NCBI RefSeq assembly: GCF_963422355.1
Contig: NC_085092.1
Location: 8,312,545-8,376,544 of the forward strand
DNA length: 64,000 nucleotides
DNA from: Corticium candelabrum
Taxonomy: Eukaryota > Porifera > Homoscleromorpha > Homosclerophorida > Plakinidae
Reading direction: 5' to 3'
Shown: piece by piece, positions 41,323 to 64,000 of the stretch
Layout: the number at the start of each line of letters is the position of its first letter
Numbering within the stretch: the stretch's first letter is position 1
Made by a program: the position numbers and the translations under genes
Notes under the pieces: generated by a model
Databases searched by the model: none
What the model was told of the DNA's origin: nothing
Seen by the model: only the letters and a program-made list of their open reading frames with translations

Positions 41323-42639
41323 CAAACACGCACCTTCTTGTTTCGAGCATGTTGAGGTTGTTGGGCTTGCGGCTGCTGCTCCTGCTGCTGCTGATGTCCT
41401 TTTAACCTTTGCCTCACCAGTGGTTGCTGCATAATCGTGCAGTTGTAAACTTACTCTTGCAGCTGCAACAGAGTACAAGTTAGTGCACTCACAAAGCACT
41501 TACCTCCGCCATAATAAACAAATTAAAATTTCTCTATCATAGAATTTCACTATTGGACATCACAGATAAAGCAAATCTTGTTCCCTGGGTAAATATAACA
41601 AATTTTCTCTGTGGCCCAATGTGCATGCCACATTCGGCAGAGATCCACTATGCTACAACAACAGGTGAGAGAGAAGTAAATCTAACGTGGCTCTCATCAT
41701 ATCATCAAGAAATGTACGCAAGGATTGACAATCTCAAAAAAGAACTGGACATCCAGTAAGTCAAGCCAAGACCACTTGTGGTAATTCTATAAAATCTGTC
41801 CACAGAGCTCGGAATTATAGTGCTGTTTAGTGATTATAGTGAAGGTAAAGTGATGGAGGTAAATGGAAGAAATCACAGTGCGATCAAGACTAACCAAAGT
41901 CTGTAACAGTATACAATGTCCGTTACCTCTAATGAGCACTATATATACCACCAGGCAGTGACACGCTATCAGATTAGTTGTAATACTGTTTGTTACTTTC
42001 GTACCACAAAGTTTTATTACTAGCTGTGATTTGAAGCATGTTGCTGCATTTTAGGGTGACAGTCTGGTTGCATCCCCACATATTAGACTCAGAATCAGAG
42101 AAGCTAATCACAAACAATACCTAAAAGAGATCATTCTAAGTTGTTGATGTGTGAAGCTATAGCAGATTAAAAGAAACGTGTCCAGGATCCAAACAAGTAT
42201 AGCTGTGCTGTCGTCTCTATTATTAGCACAGCTATCAGAGATGGAATCGCAAATGAGAATACCAACATGTGCTTTAAAAAGAGCGCTGCTGTAAGTAACC
42301 GCTGTGTGCTCTCGTCAGGAATGGCACAAATTAGCATTCGAACAACTAAACGACAAAGACTATTACAATGTAAGTATTTGGTCTTTTACTGAATCGATTA
42401 TTCATATTACTGATATGTCAGCATCATAAAGTATTTACCATTACACCAACCTCTAAATCAGTGGCTGCGAAGATGAGGGGCTGAAATGCAGCGTTCCCCA
42501 ACTCTGAAAACAACCTTCATTCTGAAGTATTATAGGCAGCATACCATGTAAGTGAAATGTGACAAGTACACTCTTGTCGCCAAACATTCTAGACATGTTG
42601 CTATGCAATTAAAGAAAGCTACTTTCATGACTAGAACAC

Positions 42640-43130
42640 AAGTGCACCTCACATGCATCAAGCACCAAGGGATTTTCTATTAGCAGCTGTATTTTAAAGC
42701 ATTCAATATTCTTCTTGGAGACGCTGAAGCCAGATTTCGTCAAAAAAAAGTGCTGAATCCCCTCTTACACATCAAATCTCAATTGCTGGATACAGCAAAC
42801 AGGAGAGAGTATGAGAGCAAATGAAAAAGATTCCGTAGATCCTCCTACAATAATGACCTACTTGCTGATCACTTTCATTCTCAGCCAAAGCTGATGCATG
42901 ATATACACTGCATAAGGCTTTCCCATAACTACCTAAGGTGACAAGTATTCAAACAATATGTGAAGCTCTCAATAAAGACAACGACAAAGACTATTGTCAA
43001 AACGGCATAAACTCCTCTGTCGTTTTCTGGCAGTGTCCATATCATCTGCTCCATCTGAGACTTTCTCTGCCTTGGAACACATATTATTAAAATCTGTATC
43101 TACAAAGTAGCTTCACCCAAGAGTGACTAA
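42640..43130 (+). pseudogene. hAT C-terminal remnant, copy II, broken
   Basis: The same tail as at 38097-38396 but with an extra 190 bp (about 42745-42935) and frameshifts. The codons around 43025-43110 still read SATSETFSAL-like. Confidence 0.5.
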
Positions 43131-43396
43131 ACAACTGCCTATTTTGCATGTATACTATAAATTGCAGACAATCTTTACAAGCCAAGCCAATGCCCAAAGT
43201 TCTGTTTCACCTGAAGGGTGAATCTGATGTAAGAAGAAGACATTTTGGTTGCTGTTAGATGCCAAGTTTTGTTGAAGTTTGTGGCCACGGGCTATAATTG
43301 GATAGTGTTCTAAAACATGATAAAGGTGACTAACTGTAAAAATATGCATTGCTAGTGTAAAGTTTAATTCCACATACCACGATATCACAAGCGCTT

Positions 43397-43400
<4 letters not shown>

Positions 43401-43478
<78 letters not shown>
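43401..43478. repeat. (GT)n microsatellite, copy II
   Basis: About 39 GT units. Confidence 0.95.
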
Positions 43479-43481
<3 letters not shown>

Positions 43482-43875
43482 TATAATTTTCCATATTAAA
43501 TATTCATGTATGTATTCCCGGGGGGAAGTGGGGATCCTTTAACCATGAAGGCCCCCCCCCAATTGGGAGTCATTCCGCCACTGTTGCAAATGTCGACATA
43601 AACGCAAACCACAACCTATAAGTACCACACACTGTACATGCCACAGTCAAGTTGGCGACCCCGTGTTAATTTAAAAAGGAGGTCACGTGATTCACTGGCG
43701 TAGTTCTTTCTCTCAAGTACTGTACAGTGTCTGCAGCAGTCACCACCTCCAGTGCGGTAAACTCTTACATTTGACGGCATCTACTAGTTGTAATGCCTTA
43801 CTATCGCATGACAAAGTTTCCCTACAGAGTCTCCCTCTTTTTGACTTAATTAATTAATTAATTAAAATTAGACTA

Positions 43876-44433
43876 CAGCCCGGTTCACAGTACGCGTCCT
43901 GCAAGCGTCCTGGACGCTGACAAGGACGCTCACACGAGCGTCAGCGAAGACGCTGGCGCTGTACCATTCACAGTATTGCGTCTGACGAGCGTCCATCGCA
44001 CAAAGAACACACTACGACAGTGGTCTGGCGTTGCAAAGTAACCACGTGTGTACAATGTACTCGCGACAGACATGGACGACTTTTGTTGCGCTGCTGCGCT
44101 GTAGTCTCGATCAAGCGTTTTCTTTCATCCTTATGTCCTTGTACTCCTTTGACTGAACTTGCCAAACGCAGGAAAAACCACGCACACACTCAATGAAAAC
44201 TTCCATCGACGAATCAATGATCGATGCCATGTGAACGTCCAGTGACTGACTTTGGATTGGTTGAAACGGAGCACGTGATGTCATCGGATGTTGGGTCACT
44301 TCCGGCTACAACTCTATGCGAGCGTCGTGCGAGCGTCGCAGACGCTGACATGTTCACAGTGTAATGAAGCTGACGCTCGCTCATCGTCAGCATCCAGGAC
44401 GCTTGCGCCAGCTTCGTACTGTAAACCGAGCCT
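43876..44433. mobile_element. MITE rich in GACGCT/AGCGTC inverted motifs
   Basis: The left end CAGCCCGGTTCACAGTACG matches the inverse of the right end (AGGCTCGGTTTACAGTACG). Flanking ACTA on both sides is a possible target duplication. The arms contain many copies of GACGCT and AGCGTC that can pair. Confidence 0.75.
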
Positions 44434-44854
44434 ACTAGACACGAACAACAACAGGATACCTCAAAGATCCTCCTAATTCGCCTGACGTGCGAAGCTGTAG
44501 AAGATCAAATTCAGTGCCCGAACAGCTGGCGGCTCAAGGACAGTCTCCCGTAGCCAAACCCCTCCCCTTCTTGATATCTACCGGCGGGAAGATATCAAAA
44601 AGGGGAGGATGGCGCGTCTACTTGCCGGAAACGTTAGGACGTGCTTTGAAAGGCCCGGCTGTGGATGCCACCTAACTAAGGATTTTTTTACATTCTGTAG
44701 TCCGAACAATCCCAATCCATACAATGTATTTGATACAATCAGCTGTTATTTCTTAATATAGATTTATGGTATTACAGGTAAGACCAACAATACCTAATTA
44801 GTGCAATTGCACAACTGCAAAAGGCAACTTTACATCCCAGTAGATTATTTTTAA

Positions 44855-44961
44855 GTCGCCTCAAACCCTTCACGAAATATGAGAGAGGAAATTGAGTGGA
44901 GCCGGCCAGCTGTTGCCATGCTAACTTGTTATCATTATAATCTCTGTTCCAGGAAGCAAGG
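44855..44961 (-). pseudogene. Roco COR-region fragment interrupted by gypsy element B
   Basis: The sequence (continuing at 49674-49690) matches the receptor Roc-COR exon around 53870-53990 (GCCTCAAACCCTTC..., GCCAGCTGTTGCCATGC). It has small deletions and no reading frame. The gypsy element lies inside it. Confidence 0.75.
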
Positions 44962-45200
44962 TGTTGTGTTCTTGAGACAATAGGAATTTCGAAATATGTA
45001 TACTCTAATACAAAGCACACTAAGAACTACAAACGTCGTATCAACTCAACTCGCACTCTGTCTCTTACTCTATGTAGCACCGTTTATATACCTGTTAGTT
45101 AGACGTTCTAGAAACATCTAGAGAGCTAAGGTAACTACCTAGTACCGGAACTAACTGGTTATAGCTACTACGTGTCAATGTTCCGGAAGTTTCCAGAACA
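44962..45200 (-). repeat. 3' LTR of gypsy element B
   Basis: Next to the polypurine tract (AAAGGGGGAGG on the minus strand, 45201-45211). Confidence 0.93.
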
Positions 45201-45247
45201 CCTCCCCCTTTAGTCTTGAACTCGATCTTATGAAGGTGGACAAGACG

Positions 45248-48200
45248 TCAGCAATTCCAAACCTTCTTTGGTTTACGAATCCTTGTAGATCGTCGAGGGT
45301 TGCCCGGTCCATATTGAGGTGCGCTTGGTTGACATTCCTGGCTGTTGGTTTCAACATCTGGTTGAAGGGTTGGTGAAGGCACGTGTATAAGATCCCCTGG
45401 GTCTGTACCTGGATCTGTGTCTTCTTCTACACCATAGCGTGGTCTCAGCTGTTCGATGTGCCGCCACCAGATTGGCCCTCGTGGGTGTACTTTCACGTTC
45501 ACGCTTCGTGAGCCGTGCACTCGAATTACTGTAGCTGGAACCCATCTTGGATCGCTGGTGCGACGTGGTCCACAGTAGAGAGCGTAGCACGGTCTACCCA
45601 CTTGATAGTAATTATTGTTAACCTTGTGAACAGCGTTCTGGAACTCCTTCGCCTGTGACTTCGTGGCTTCCCTAGCCTGACGACCTTGTGCCTCATGAGC
45701 AGGTGATGGCACCAATGTGTCGATTTTGGCTCTGATCAACCTGTTGTTGAGCAGCTCACTGGGAGAGTAGCCACTTGGTAATGGTGATCGCCGGTATTGC
45801 ATAAGGAACTCCTGGAGAGCTTCCCTGGGTGGTTTACTGGACTTCTTGAGGGAATTTTTGAACGTTTGTACTAGCCTCTCAGCGGCACCGTTGGTGGCTG
45901 GGTGATATGGTGCGCCAGTCAAATGAACAATCCCTCTCTCTTGGCACCAAGTCTTGAATTCTTGTGACGTGAAGCTAGTAGCATTGTCAGACACAAGAGC
46001 ATGAGGATATCCAAAATGTGCGAAATCTTCCTCAAGTAATCGTGTTGTTGACTTGGTAGAAGTTGAGCTGGTGGGGTGAATACACGGGTACTTGGAATAT
46101 GAATCCACAACGACAAGCCAATTGTGTCCCATAAAATCAATGGCATGATCAACGTGTACTCTACTCCACGGCTTTTCCGGTAACATCAACGGGTGATTTG
46201 CTGCTTTTGCAGGCTTGTTCTGGTGTTCGGCACAAGCTGTGCACCGATGGCAAGTGTCTTGAATATCGGCATCGATTCTTGGCCAATAGACTGCTGTCCG
46301 AGCAAGTTGCTTCATTCGTTGCATACCAAAATGTCCTTCGTGTAGGATTTTTAGCACTTCCGGTTGTAGACTTCGCGGTATCACTACGCGATTTCCATAC
46401 ATTAGGCATCCGTTGATAGTGGTCAGTGAGTTTTCCTTTGTCTTGAAATCCTTGAGTAAGTCTGAAACTTGTTTTGGCCACCCTTCTCTAACGTATCTCA
46501 AAACTTCGGTTATGACTGGATCCTTGGCGGTCTCCTTTCGAAGTTTGTTCTGGTCGCCGGAATTGATCTGAGTGCTGATAGTGTTGATGAGACATACCGT
46601 GTCGATGTCACTATCGCTTTCCTTTCTGTCAAAGTTGGGGTCGGATTCTGCCGGTAGGCGACTCAGGGCATCCGCATTGCCATGCTTTGACGTTTCACGA
46701 TACTCGATTGTGTAGTCGTATTGACTGAGCATAAGAGCCCATCTTGCTAATCGATTGGCAGCAATGACTGGTGTTGCTTTGTGAGGACCAAACATAGCAA
46801 GAAGAGGTCTGTGGTCTGTCACGAGAATGAAGTGTCTTCCATAAAGAAATTGATGAAACTTGTGTAGAGCGAAAATGATGGACAAAGCTTCTTTCTGAAT
46901 TTGTGAGTACTTCTTCTGTGCTGAGGAAAGAGTTTTGGACGCGTTGGCGATTGGTCGCTCGCTCCCATCTGGATATCGATGAAACAACACAGCACCAATT
47001 CCAACATCTGACGCGTCACAAGAAATACCGATAGGACAGGATGGGTTGAAATGAGCCAGAACCGTGTCCGTGTTCAGCATTGCCTTCAGGTCATTGAATG
47101 CTGTTTGTTCTGTAGTAGTCCATTTCCATCGAACGTCCTTCCTAGTGAGTCGTGTCAAAGGTTCTGCTGCCGTCGCTAGATTAGGCAGAAACTTGCGGTA
47201 GAATTGAATCGATCCGAGAAATGACTTTAGTGTGGCAACGTCTTTTGGTGGCGGCATCTGCATTACCGCGTCCACCTTTGGTCCCTTGGCAAGGCCTTGT
47301 AGCGAAAGCGTATGGCCTAAGTATGTGATTCGCGACTGAGCAAAAGCACATTTTTCAAGTCTGCATCTGAGTCCCTTGTCATTGAGTCTTTTGAGTAGCC
47401 CTCGGAGATTGTGCAAGTGATCTTCTGCATTTCTCCCGCTGACGAGTATGTCGTCCAGATATACTGCTACTCCTGAGAGATCACTGGTGAGCTGTTCCAT
47501 GATCTCCTGAAAATATCCTGGTGCAGAACTGATACCGTAGGGTAGGCGTTTTTGCAAGAGCACTCCTTTGTGCGTGCTGAGAGCAAGTCGTTTTTGACTT
47601 TCTGGACCAAGTGGAATTTGGTTGTAGGCATCGGCTAAGTCAATCTTTGAGAAATAGTAACCACCGCCCAATCTGTGCATGAGATCTTCAGGAAGCGGCA
47701 GCGGGTGCCGATGTGTCTCCAGCTGCGGATTTACTGTTACAGAGTAATCTCCACACACTCTGATGCTTCCTTGCGGGTGACTAGCTGATGGTGACTTCCT
47801 TACTGGAACGACTGGTGTTCCGTAATCATTAAACTGCACACGTTTCCATAAGCCCCTGTCAATACCCTTGTTGTAGGCTAGAGACAGGTCGTCCAGTAGT
47901 GCAAATGGCACTGTGCGCGGTTTGCAGAAAACTGGTTTGGCGTCTGACTTGAATTTCACCTCCAACTGAAAGTCTTTGAGGCATCCAAGCTCGTTTTTCC
48001 AAAGATCAGGAAACTCTTGTGTGAGTTGCTGACATGCTTTTTGGAGAGATGTGTGATCTGAGACTGTACACACAGATGTGTTCTGTGCGGTCTCGCAAAT
48101 GAGGCTGTCTAGTATGCTGATATCGCAATCCAATAATGTTTGCAGTCCAATGAGATTGAGGTTCAATTTCGTAACTGTAAATTCCAGTTGTTTTTTGAGA

Positions 48201-49408
48201 ACCTCCTTGTCTTCCCCTGTCAGTAGAGAAGATTCTACGCATGTAGTACCCAGAATTGGTATGTTGTGTCCTGATGCTGAACGATATTCTTCTGTAGTCG
48301 GTTGGATTGGTGGCTTACCAATCGCTTTCCATCGTGCCAAAGATATAAAGTTCATTCTGGCACCGGTGTCTACCAGGTATGAGTGTTGCTTCCCGTTCTG
48401 AGAGATTTGTATTTGCAACTGAGGAATATCCTGGCTGCGTACCGTATTGACTGAAGTGATGCATCTTACTTTCTTGGTCTGTTTGCTTCGACAGGCAGCT
48501 TCGATGTGTCCCTTCTTTTTGCAGAAATGGCACTCTGCATCCCTGTGACGACACTTGTCTCTAGGGTGATCCTTCTTTCCACAACTAGCACATGGCTTGT
48601 GGTCTGTTGAAGTGGAAAGCGCCTGTTTTGAGTGTGGCTTAGGCGTCGATAGTCGAGATTTGCTGGTGATTTTGTGAACAGGAACGTTATCCGGTTTGGC
48701 ATACACTTGAGCTTTCGCGGTCTTGGCTGCTTCCTCTACTTCCGTTGCGATCTGAACCACATTCTGAAACGTGAGATCCTCCTCCTTAGTTTTGAAGGCA
48801 GCTTTTAGCACAGCTTCATTGTTAATTGCACACAAGAAACAACTGCGCATAGCTTCATCTAGGGGGTCTTTTATTGATGGGAAATCGCAAGTTGTAGCCA
48901 TCTGACGTACTCTGGCAGCGAGTTCGTGAGGGGTTTCTCCTGGTTTTCGTTTGATCTCGCTCCAGAAGCGAAAACGTTCTCTCACCACAAATCGTTTGGG
49001 ATCAAAATGTTGGGACATGAACTCCTGTATTTGGTTCATAGACAGTTTATTGGCTGACGTAGGTGGAGTCAGTTGTGATGCATAATTGTCAATTAGTTTG
49101 AAGACGTCACTGGATTGATTGGTTAGAAAGACCAATGCTAGCTTTTCCTCTGGTAAAGAGTTTGCCTCAGTGAAAGTCTGAAACCTTGACCAATAGTCTC
49201 TCCATAGTTCGGACGTTGAGTCAAACGGTTGAAACTTCTGATCAGGACGATGTACAGTGGAGTGGCTTTTTTTGAGTTGACGTTCCAGAATGTCAATCTG
49301 CCGCATGTGTATCTCTCGTTGTTGTTCCATTTCCTCCTTGTGCTGCTGTTGCGTCAAGCGGATTTGTTCCTGAAGAACTGAAACGAGTTGCTGTATCTCT
49401 GCAGACAT
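45248..49408 (-). CDS. gag-pol polyprotein of gypsy element B
   Basis: One frame of 1386 codons; I take the ATG at 49408 (MSAEIQQL), the first after the LTR. In order: a coiled-coil start and gag (to about 260), two zinc knuckles (CASCGKKDHPRDKC, CHFCKKKGHIEAAC, about 273-306), aspartic protease (VDTGA, about 346), reverse transcriptase (YLDDILVS), RNase H (DASDVGIGAVL, TDHRPL), integrase with an HHCC zinc region and a DDE core (VVDSYSKYP, VSDNATSF, NGAAERLV). Gag and pol are fused without a frameshift. No break is seen. Confidence 0.93.
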   Translation of the reverse strand: MSAEIQQLVSVLQEQIRLTQQQHKEEMEQQREIHMRQIDILERQLKKSHSTVHRPDQKFQPFDSTSELWRDYWSRFQTFTEANSLPEEKLALVFLTNQSSDVFKLIDNYASQLTPPTSANKLSMNQIQEFMSQHFDPKRFVVRERFRFWSEIKRKPGETPHELAARVRQMATTCDFPSIKDPLDEAMRSCFLCAINNEAVLKAAFKTKEEDLTFQNVVQIATEVEEAAKTAKAQVYAKPDNVPVHKITSKSRLSTPKPHSKQALSTSTDHKPCASCGKKDHPRDKCRHRDAECHFCKKKGHIEAACRSKQTKKVRCITSVNTVRSQDIPQLQIQISQNGKQHSYLVDTGARMNFISLARWKAIGKPPIQPTTEEYRSASGHNIPILGTTCVESSLLTGEDKEVLKKQLEFTVTKLNLNLIGLQTLLDCDISILDSLICETAQNTSVCTVSDHTSLQKACQQLTQEFPDLWKNELGCLKDFQLEVKFKSDAKPVFCKPRTVPFALLDDLSLAYNKGIDRGLWKRVQFNDYGTPVVPVRKSPSASHPQGSIRVCGDYSVTVNPQLETHRHPLPLPEDLMHRLGGGYYFSKIDLADAYNQIPLGPESQKRLALSTHKGVLLQKRLPYGISSAPGYFQEIMEQLTSDLSGVAVYLDDILVSGRNAEDHLHNLRGLLKRLNDKGLRCRLEKCAFAQSRITYLGHTLSLQGLAKGPKVDAVMQMPPPKDVATLKSFLGSIQFYRKFLPNLATAAEPLTRLTRKDVRWKWTTTEQTAFNDLKAMLNTDTVLAHFNPSCPIGISCDASDVGIGAVLFHRYPDGSERPIANASKTLSSAQKKYSQIQKEALSIIFALHKFHQFLYGRHFILVTDHRPLLAMFGPHKATPVIAANRLARWALMLSQYDYTIEYRETSKHGNADALSRLPAESDPNFDRKESDSDIDTVCLINTISTQINSGDQNKLRKETAKDPVITEVLRYVREGWPKQVSDLLKDFKTKENSLTTINGCLMYGNRVVIPRSLQPEVLKILHEGHFGMQRMKQLARTAVYWPRIDADIQDTCHRCTACAEHQNKPAKAANHPLMLPEKPWSRVHVDHAIDFMGHNWLVVVDSYSKYPCIHPTSSTSTKSTTRLLEEDFAHFGYPHALVSDNATSFTSQEFKTWCQERGIVHLTGAPYHPATNGAAERLVQTFKNSLKKSSKPPREALQEFLMQYRRSPLPSGYSPSELLNNRLIRAKIDTLVPSPAHEAQGRQAREATKSQAKEFQNAVHKVNNNYYQVGRPCYALYCGPRRTSDPRWVPATVIRVHGSRSVNVKVHPRGPIWWRHIEQLRPRYGVEEDTDPGTDPGDLIHVPSPTLQPDVETNSQECQPSAPQYGPGNPRRSTRIRKPKKVWNC

Positions 49409-49413
49409 TGTTT

Positions 49414-49425
49414 TCCTCGTCGCCA
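49414..49425 (-). promoter_or_regulatory. Primer-binding site of gypsy element B
   Basis: TGGCGACGAGGA on the minus strand, about 10 bp inside the 5' LTR; a tRNA-3'-end complement common in animal gypsy elements. Confidence 0.65.
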
Positions 49426-49434
49426 GCAAAATCC

Positions 49435-49673
49435 TGTTGTGTTCTTGAGACAATAGGAATTTCGAAATATGTATACTCTAATACAAAGCACACTAAGAAC
49501 TACAAACGTCGTATCAACTCAACTCGCACTCTGTCTCTTACTCTATGTAGCACCGTTTATATACCTGTTAGTTAGACGTTCTAGAAACATCTAGAGAGCT
49601 AAGGTAACTACCTAGTACCGGAACTAACTGGTTATAGCTACTACGTGTCAATGTTCCGGAAGTTTCCAGAACA
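49435..49673 (-). repeat. 5' LTR of gypsy element B
   Basis: 239 bp, same sequence as 44962-45200. Confidence 0.93.
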
Positions 49674-49690
49674 CAAGGAACAAAGAATAA

Positions 49691-50190
49691 CGTCATGACT
49701 TCATTACCAACAGGTTGCTACACTCAACAAAGAGTTTGGTTTGATCATATCAGTTTGTTAATTAATTCTACACTCTACTCTGGTCGAGTGAAGAGTGACC
49801 TCTAAGTTAATTAACATTCGGTTTTAGACAGATAATGGGTAGAAAAATACATGTCTGTAATACAGTAGAAATCTATTGTGAGTGCAACATGAATGCATGT
49901 TTTAATGGATCTGATAAAGTTACTTGTGTACAGTAATTTCAGTGATTGTCTCTTTACTAAAATGCAATGTACATCGTGTAAGTGCAGTAAGCAATCATAA
50001 AACACATTATAAACAATCAGAACACATTCTCAATACCTGATGTGTTTTCATATCTGTATATAACACGTTGGATATCTCTATACTGACTATTGACATCAAA
50101 TCATACATGTAGATAACTTGGTTTATGTGGTTAAAAGCAACAGATCAAAAGTCCAATTTAATTAACTAATGTCTGCAAACTAACACTTCA
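49691..50190. other. 3' flank of the Roco receptor gene
   Basis: AT-rich, no exon recognised. Presumably the 3' untranslated region of the receptor gene and spacer. Confidence 0.4.
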
Positions 50191-62487
<12,297 letters not shown>

Positions 62488-62581
62488 CTCCCCTTCTGTT
62501 CAGAGCTGGTGCTCTAGCGGTAGCTACAACTGAGATACACGTAGCTGCCGAGCCGAAAGCAATAAGCTCCGCCTTAGCGTT

Positions 62582-62690
62582 CATCAAATAACTGAGTGCG
62601 ATTGGACATCAAATAACTGAGTGCGATTGGACATCAAATAACTGAGTGCGCGAACCAGTGCGCCCAATCGAAAGCACCCAAAGTTTCCCT
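62582..62690 (-). promoter_or_regulatory. Putative receptor promoter with repeated CCAAT boxes
   Basis: A 25-bp unit (ATTGGACATCAAATAACTGAGTGCG on plus) is repeated almost three times about 95-165 bp upstream of the receptor ATG, giving two CCAAT boxes on the sense strand. Another ATTGG-type site of opposite direction is at about 62663. Copy I has only one unit. Confidence 0.45.
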
Positions 62691-63050
62691 CTAGATAACT
62701 AGAGTGTAGCCAAACCCCTCCCCTTCGATTTCACTCAACGTTACACTTTAGCTAAATTAGACAAGAGCAACAGGCTACCTCAACAGCTCCTTCTAATTCG
62801 CCTGACGTGCGAAGGTGTAGCAGATCAAGTCCAGTGTCCGAACGGCTGTAGCTCAAGAGTACAGTGTACTGTTAGACGTGTGACCAGTCTCGCCGTGCTT
62901 CCCGGGAATGACGAAGGTGGGGAGAGACTGGCTCAAATGTACGTCACTTTCTTCGTCTGAATCACACACAACGTCATCACATGCCTTAAAGGCCCGGCTG
63001 TAGATGTAATGACATCTACGTACTCTGTACTGCACTGGTACACCACATTC

Positions 63051-64000
63051 TGAAGTCTGAACAATCTCAATCTATATTGTGAATCAGCTGTCATTGAATT
63101 TAGCTCAAACTGTGGCAAATTACTATAGGATAATCCGGGGTATCTCGTAGACATTTGCTTTTGGTGACCCGTATCCTGGACAGTTTTAGCTGACATTTGA
63201 TTACCAAATTAGCGGGAGCATGCGTACTAGTAGGTTGAGTAGTGTTCTTTGTGTGTGACTTCAAGCAACGGCGTAACCATAGAAGTGTTGTGCACACCTA
63301 GAGGTGTTTCGTTCCGTACACAGTCATTACATGGCTTGAACATGGACATCATCTGCTGCTATCTAGAGTGAGTCGAGATACAAAAGAGAGGACAAAAGAT
63401 CGAGATAGACGTACAGTCTAGCTATACCATGCAACATATTACTGCATATTATATTTGTAATTTAATTAGAAAGATTAATTAATTTTTACAATGTACCAAT
63501 ACTGTACAGTCAAATGATGGCAAACACTCTCTCCTATAAACTGAAGTTTGCACGACATACAAAAATAGTACGACAACGATTTGCAGTATATGGACAAGAG
63601 CTCTTGTTAAAAAGCAACATTGGGGATGAATCTCCTTGCTGAGAGCCTCCAAAACTTCATGTCAACAGGAAGGTTGAACTCATTTTCATCCCAAAAACAA
63701 CAACAGTTTATCTAATTATTCGGCTCAACCTATTACATAAGCATGTAATATCAAATCAATCAATTATTCATGTACCTTTTGTAATATTGCAGAACTCTCG
63801 ATTTGTAATTGCCATAATAATAGGACTACAATACACATAAAAATTACATATTGATTTTGAATTTAATTACAAATAAATTTACTCTGATCCCTTTGAAGTA
63901 TTGGCTGCAAAAACAGATGTTAATTTATTGCAATTTCAATTATTGCACCCAACTATTAAAACAGTCTTTCTGACCTGTGGATGGCTGCAGTTTTTCCTGT
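63051..64000. other. Right end of the window; no gene recognised
   Basis: AT-rich sequence beyond the triplicated segment. I see no exon, RNA gene or mobile-element end. Confidence 0.4.

Larger units (their letters stand above)
40305..41462 (-). pseudogene. Receptor copy II remnant: TM exon and microexon only
   Basis: Exon 40436-40305 (GAVCLVLLLGVPIIIYLL; 132 bp, phase 1 both ends) is intact, and the 8-bp microexon (41462-41455) and glutamine-rich alternative exon (41432-41334) remain. The N-terminal hydrophobic exon and both CARD exons are deleted, and a TA-flanked MITE occupies the gap. The first exon counterpart was not found. The locus cannot encode the receptor. Confidence 0.75.
40201..44700. 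repeat. Segmental triplication, copy II
   Basis: The same order as copies I and III, but missing the CARD exons and first exon, and carrying its own MITEs at 40601-41165 and 43876-44433. Confidence 0.85.
44962..49673 (-). mobile_element. Ty3/gypsy LTR retrotransposon, structurally intact
   Basis: 4712 bp with 239-bp LTRs at 44962-45200 and 49435-49673 that I read as identical, and the target duplication CAAGG (44957-44961, 49674-49678). It has a primer-binding site, polypurine tract and an unbroken gag-pol. Identical LTRs mean a very recent insertion. Confidence 0.95.

Overview
The window is animal nuclear DNA. The reasons are GT-AG introns with conserved phases, a terminal exon of SRP14, death-fold and Roco (Roc-COR) signalling domains, PINK1-like kinase domains, vertebrate-type TTAGGG-like repeats, long CA/GT tracts, and Ty3/gypsy, PIF-Harbinger, hAT and MITE elements. 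The death-domain/Roco content and many recent paralogues suggest an early-branching animal such as a sponge; that is inference. Apart from SRP14 and some transposon genes, nearly every gene reads on the minus strand.

Layout. 1-770: a LINE 3' fragment in a GTCT microsatellite, then the last SRP14 exon (+). 1657-11376: two minus-strand genes, A and B, each with a coiled-coil N-terminus and a C-terminal PINK1-like kinase, joined by introns at matching positions. 12587-13812: a coiled-coil gene (C). 9551-14443 is tandemly duplicated at about 16036-26402. The copy carries gene B exon 1 without its kinase exons (B') and a second gene C (C'), and is split by a decayed gypsy element with a 5-bp target duplication. 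Gene D exons (15059-15933) lie between the two copies. 27335-27603: an in-frame chimera of a Roc exon start and gene C exons. 28275-31087: a PIF-Harbinger element.

33000-39760, 40201-44700 and 57550-63050 are three copies of one segment encoding a membrane protein: hydrophobic N-terminus, two CARD-like domains, a SEA-like region and a transmembrane segment. The third copy splices in phase onto a Roc-COR exon and two death-domain exons (50191-55731). The predicted gene, 50191-62487, encodes about 1562 residues: 2TM, CARD-like x2, TM, Roc-COR, Death, Death. Copy I instead points to the chimeric exon and so to a coiled-coil tail; copy II is a pseudogene. A gypsy element with two LTRs that read as identical and an open gag-pol (44962-49673) sits inside a stray Roco fragment.

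The strongest candidate for something new is this membrane-anchored CARD/Roco/Death receptor family. Phase-1 symmetric exons appear to let one ectodomain be joined to different cytosolic modules, and the family lies next to an expansion of coiled-coil PINK1-like kinases. All gene models come from reading splice signals and frames by eye; transcripts are needed to confirm them.
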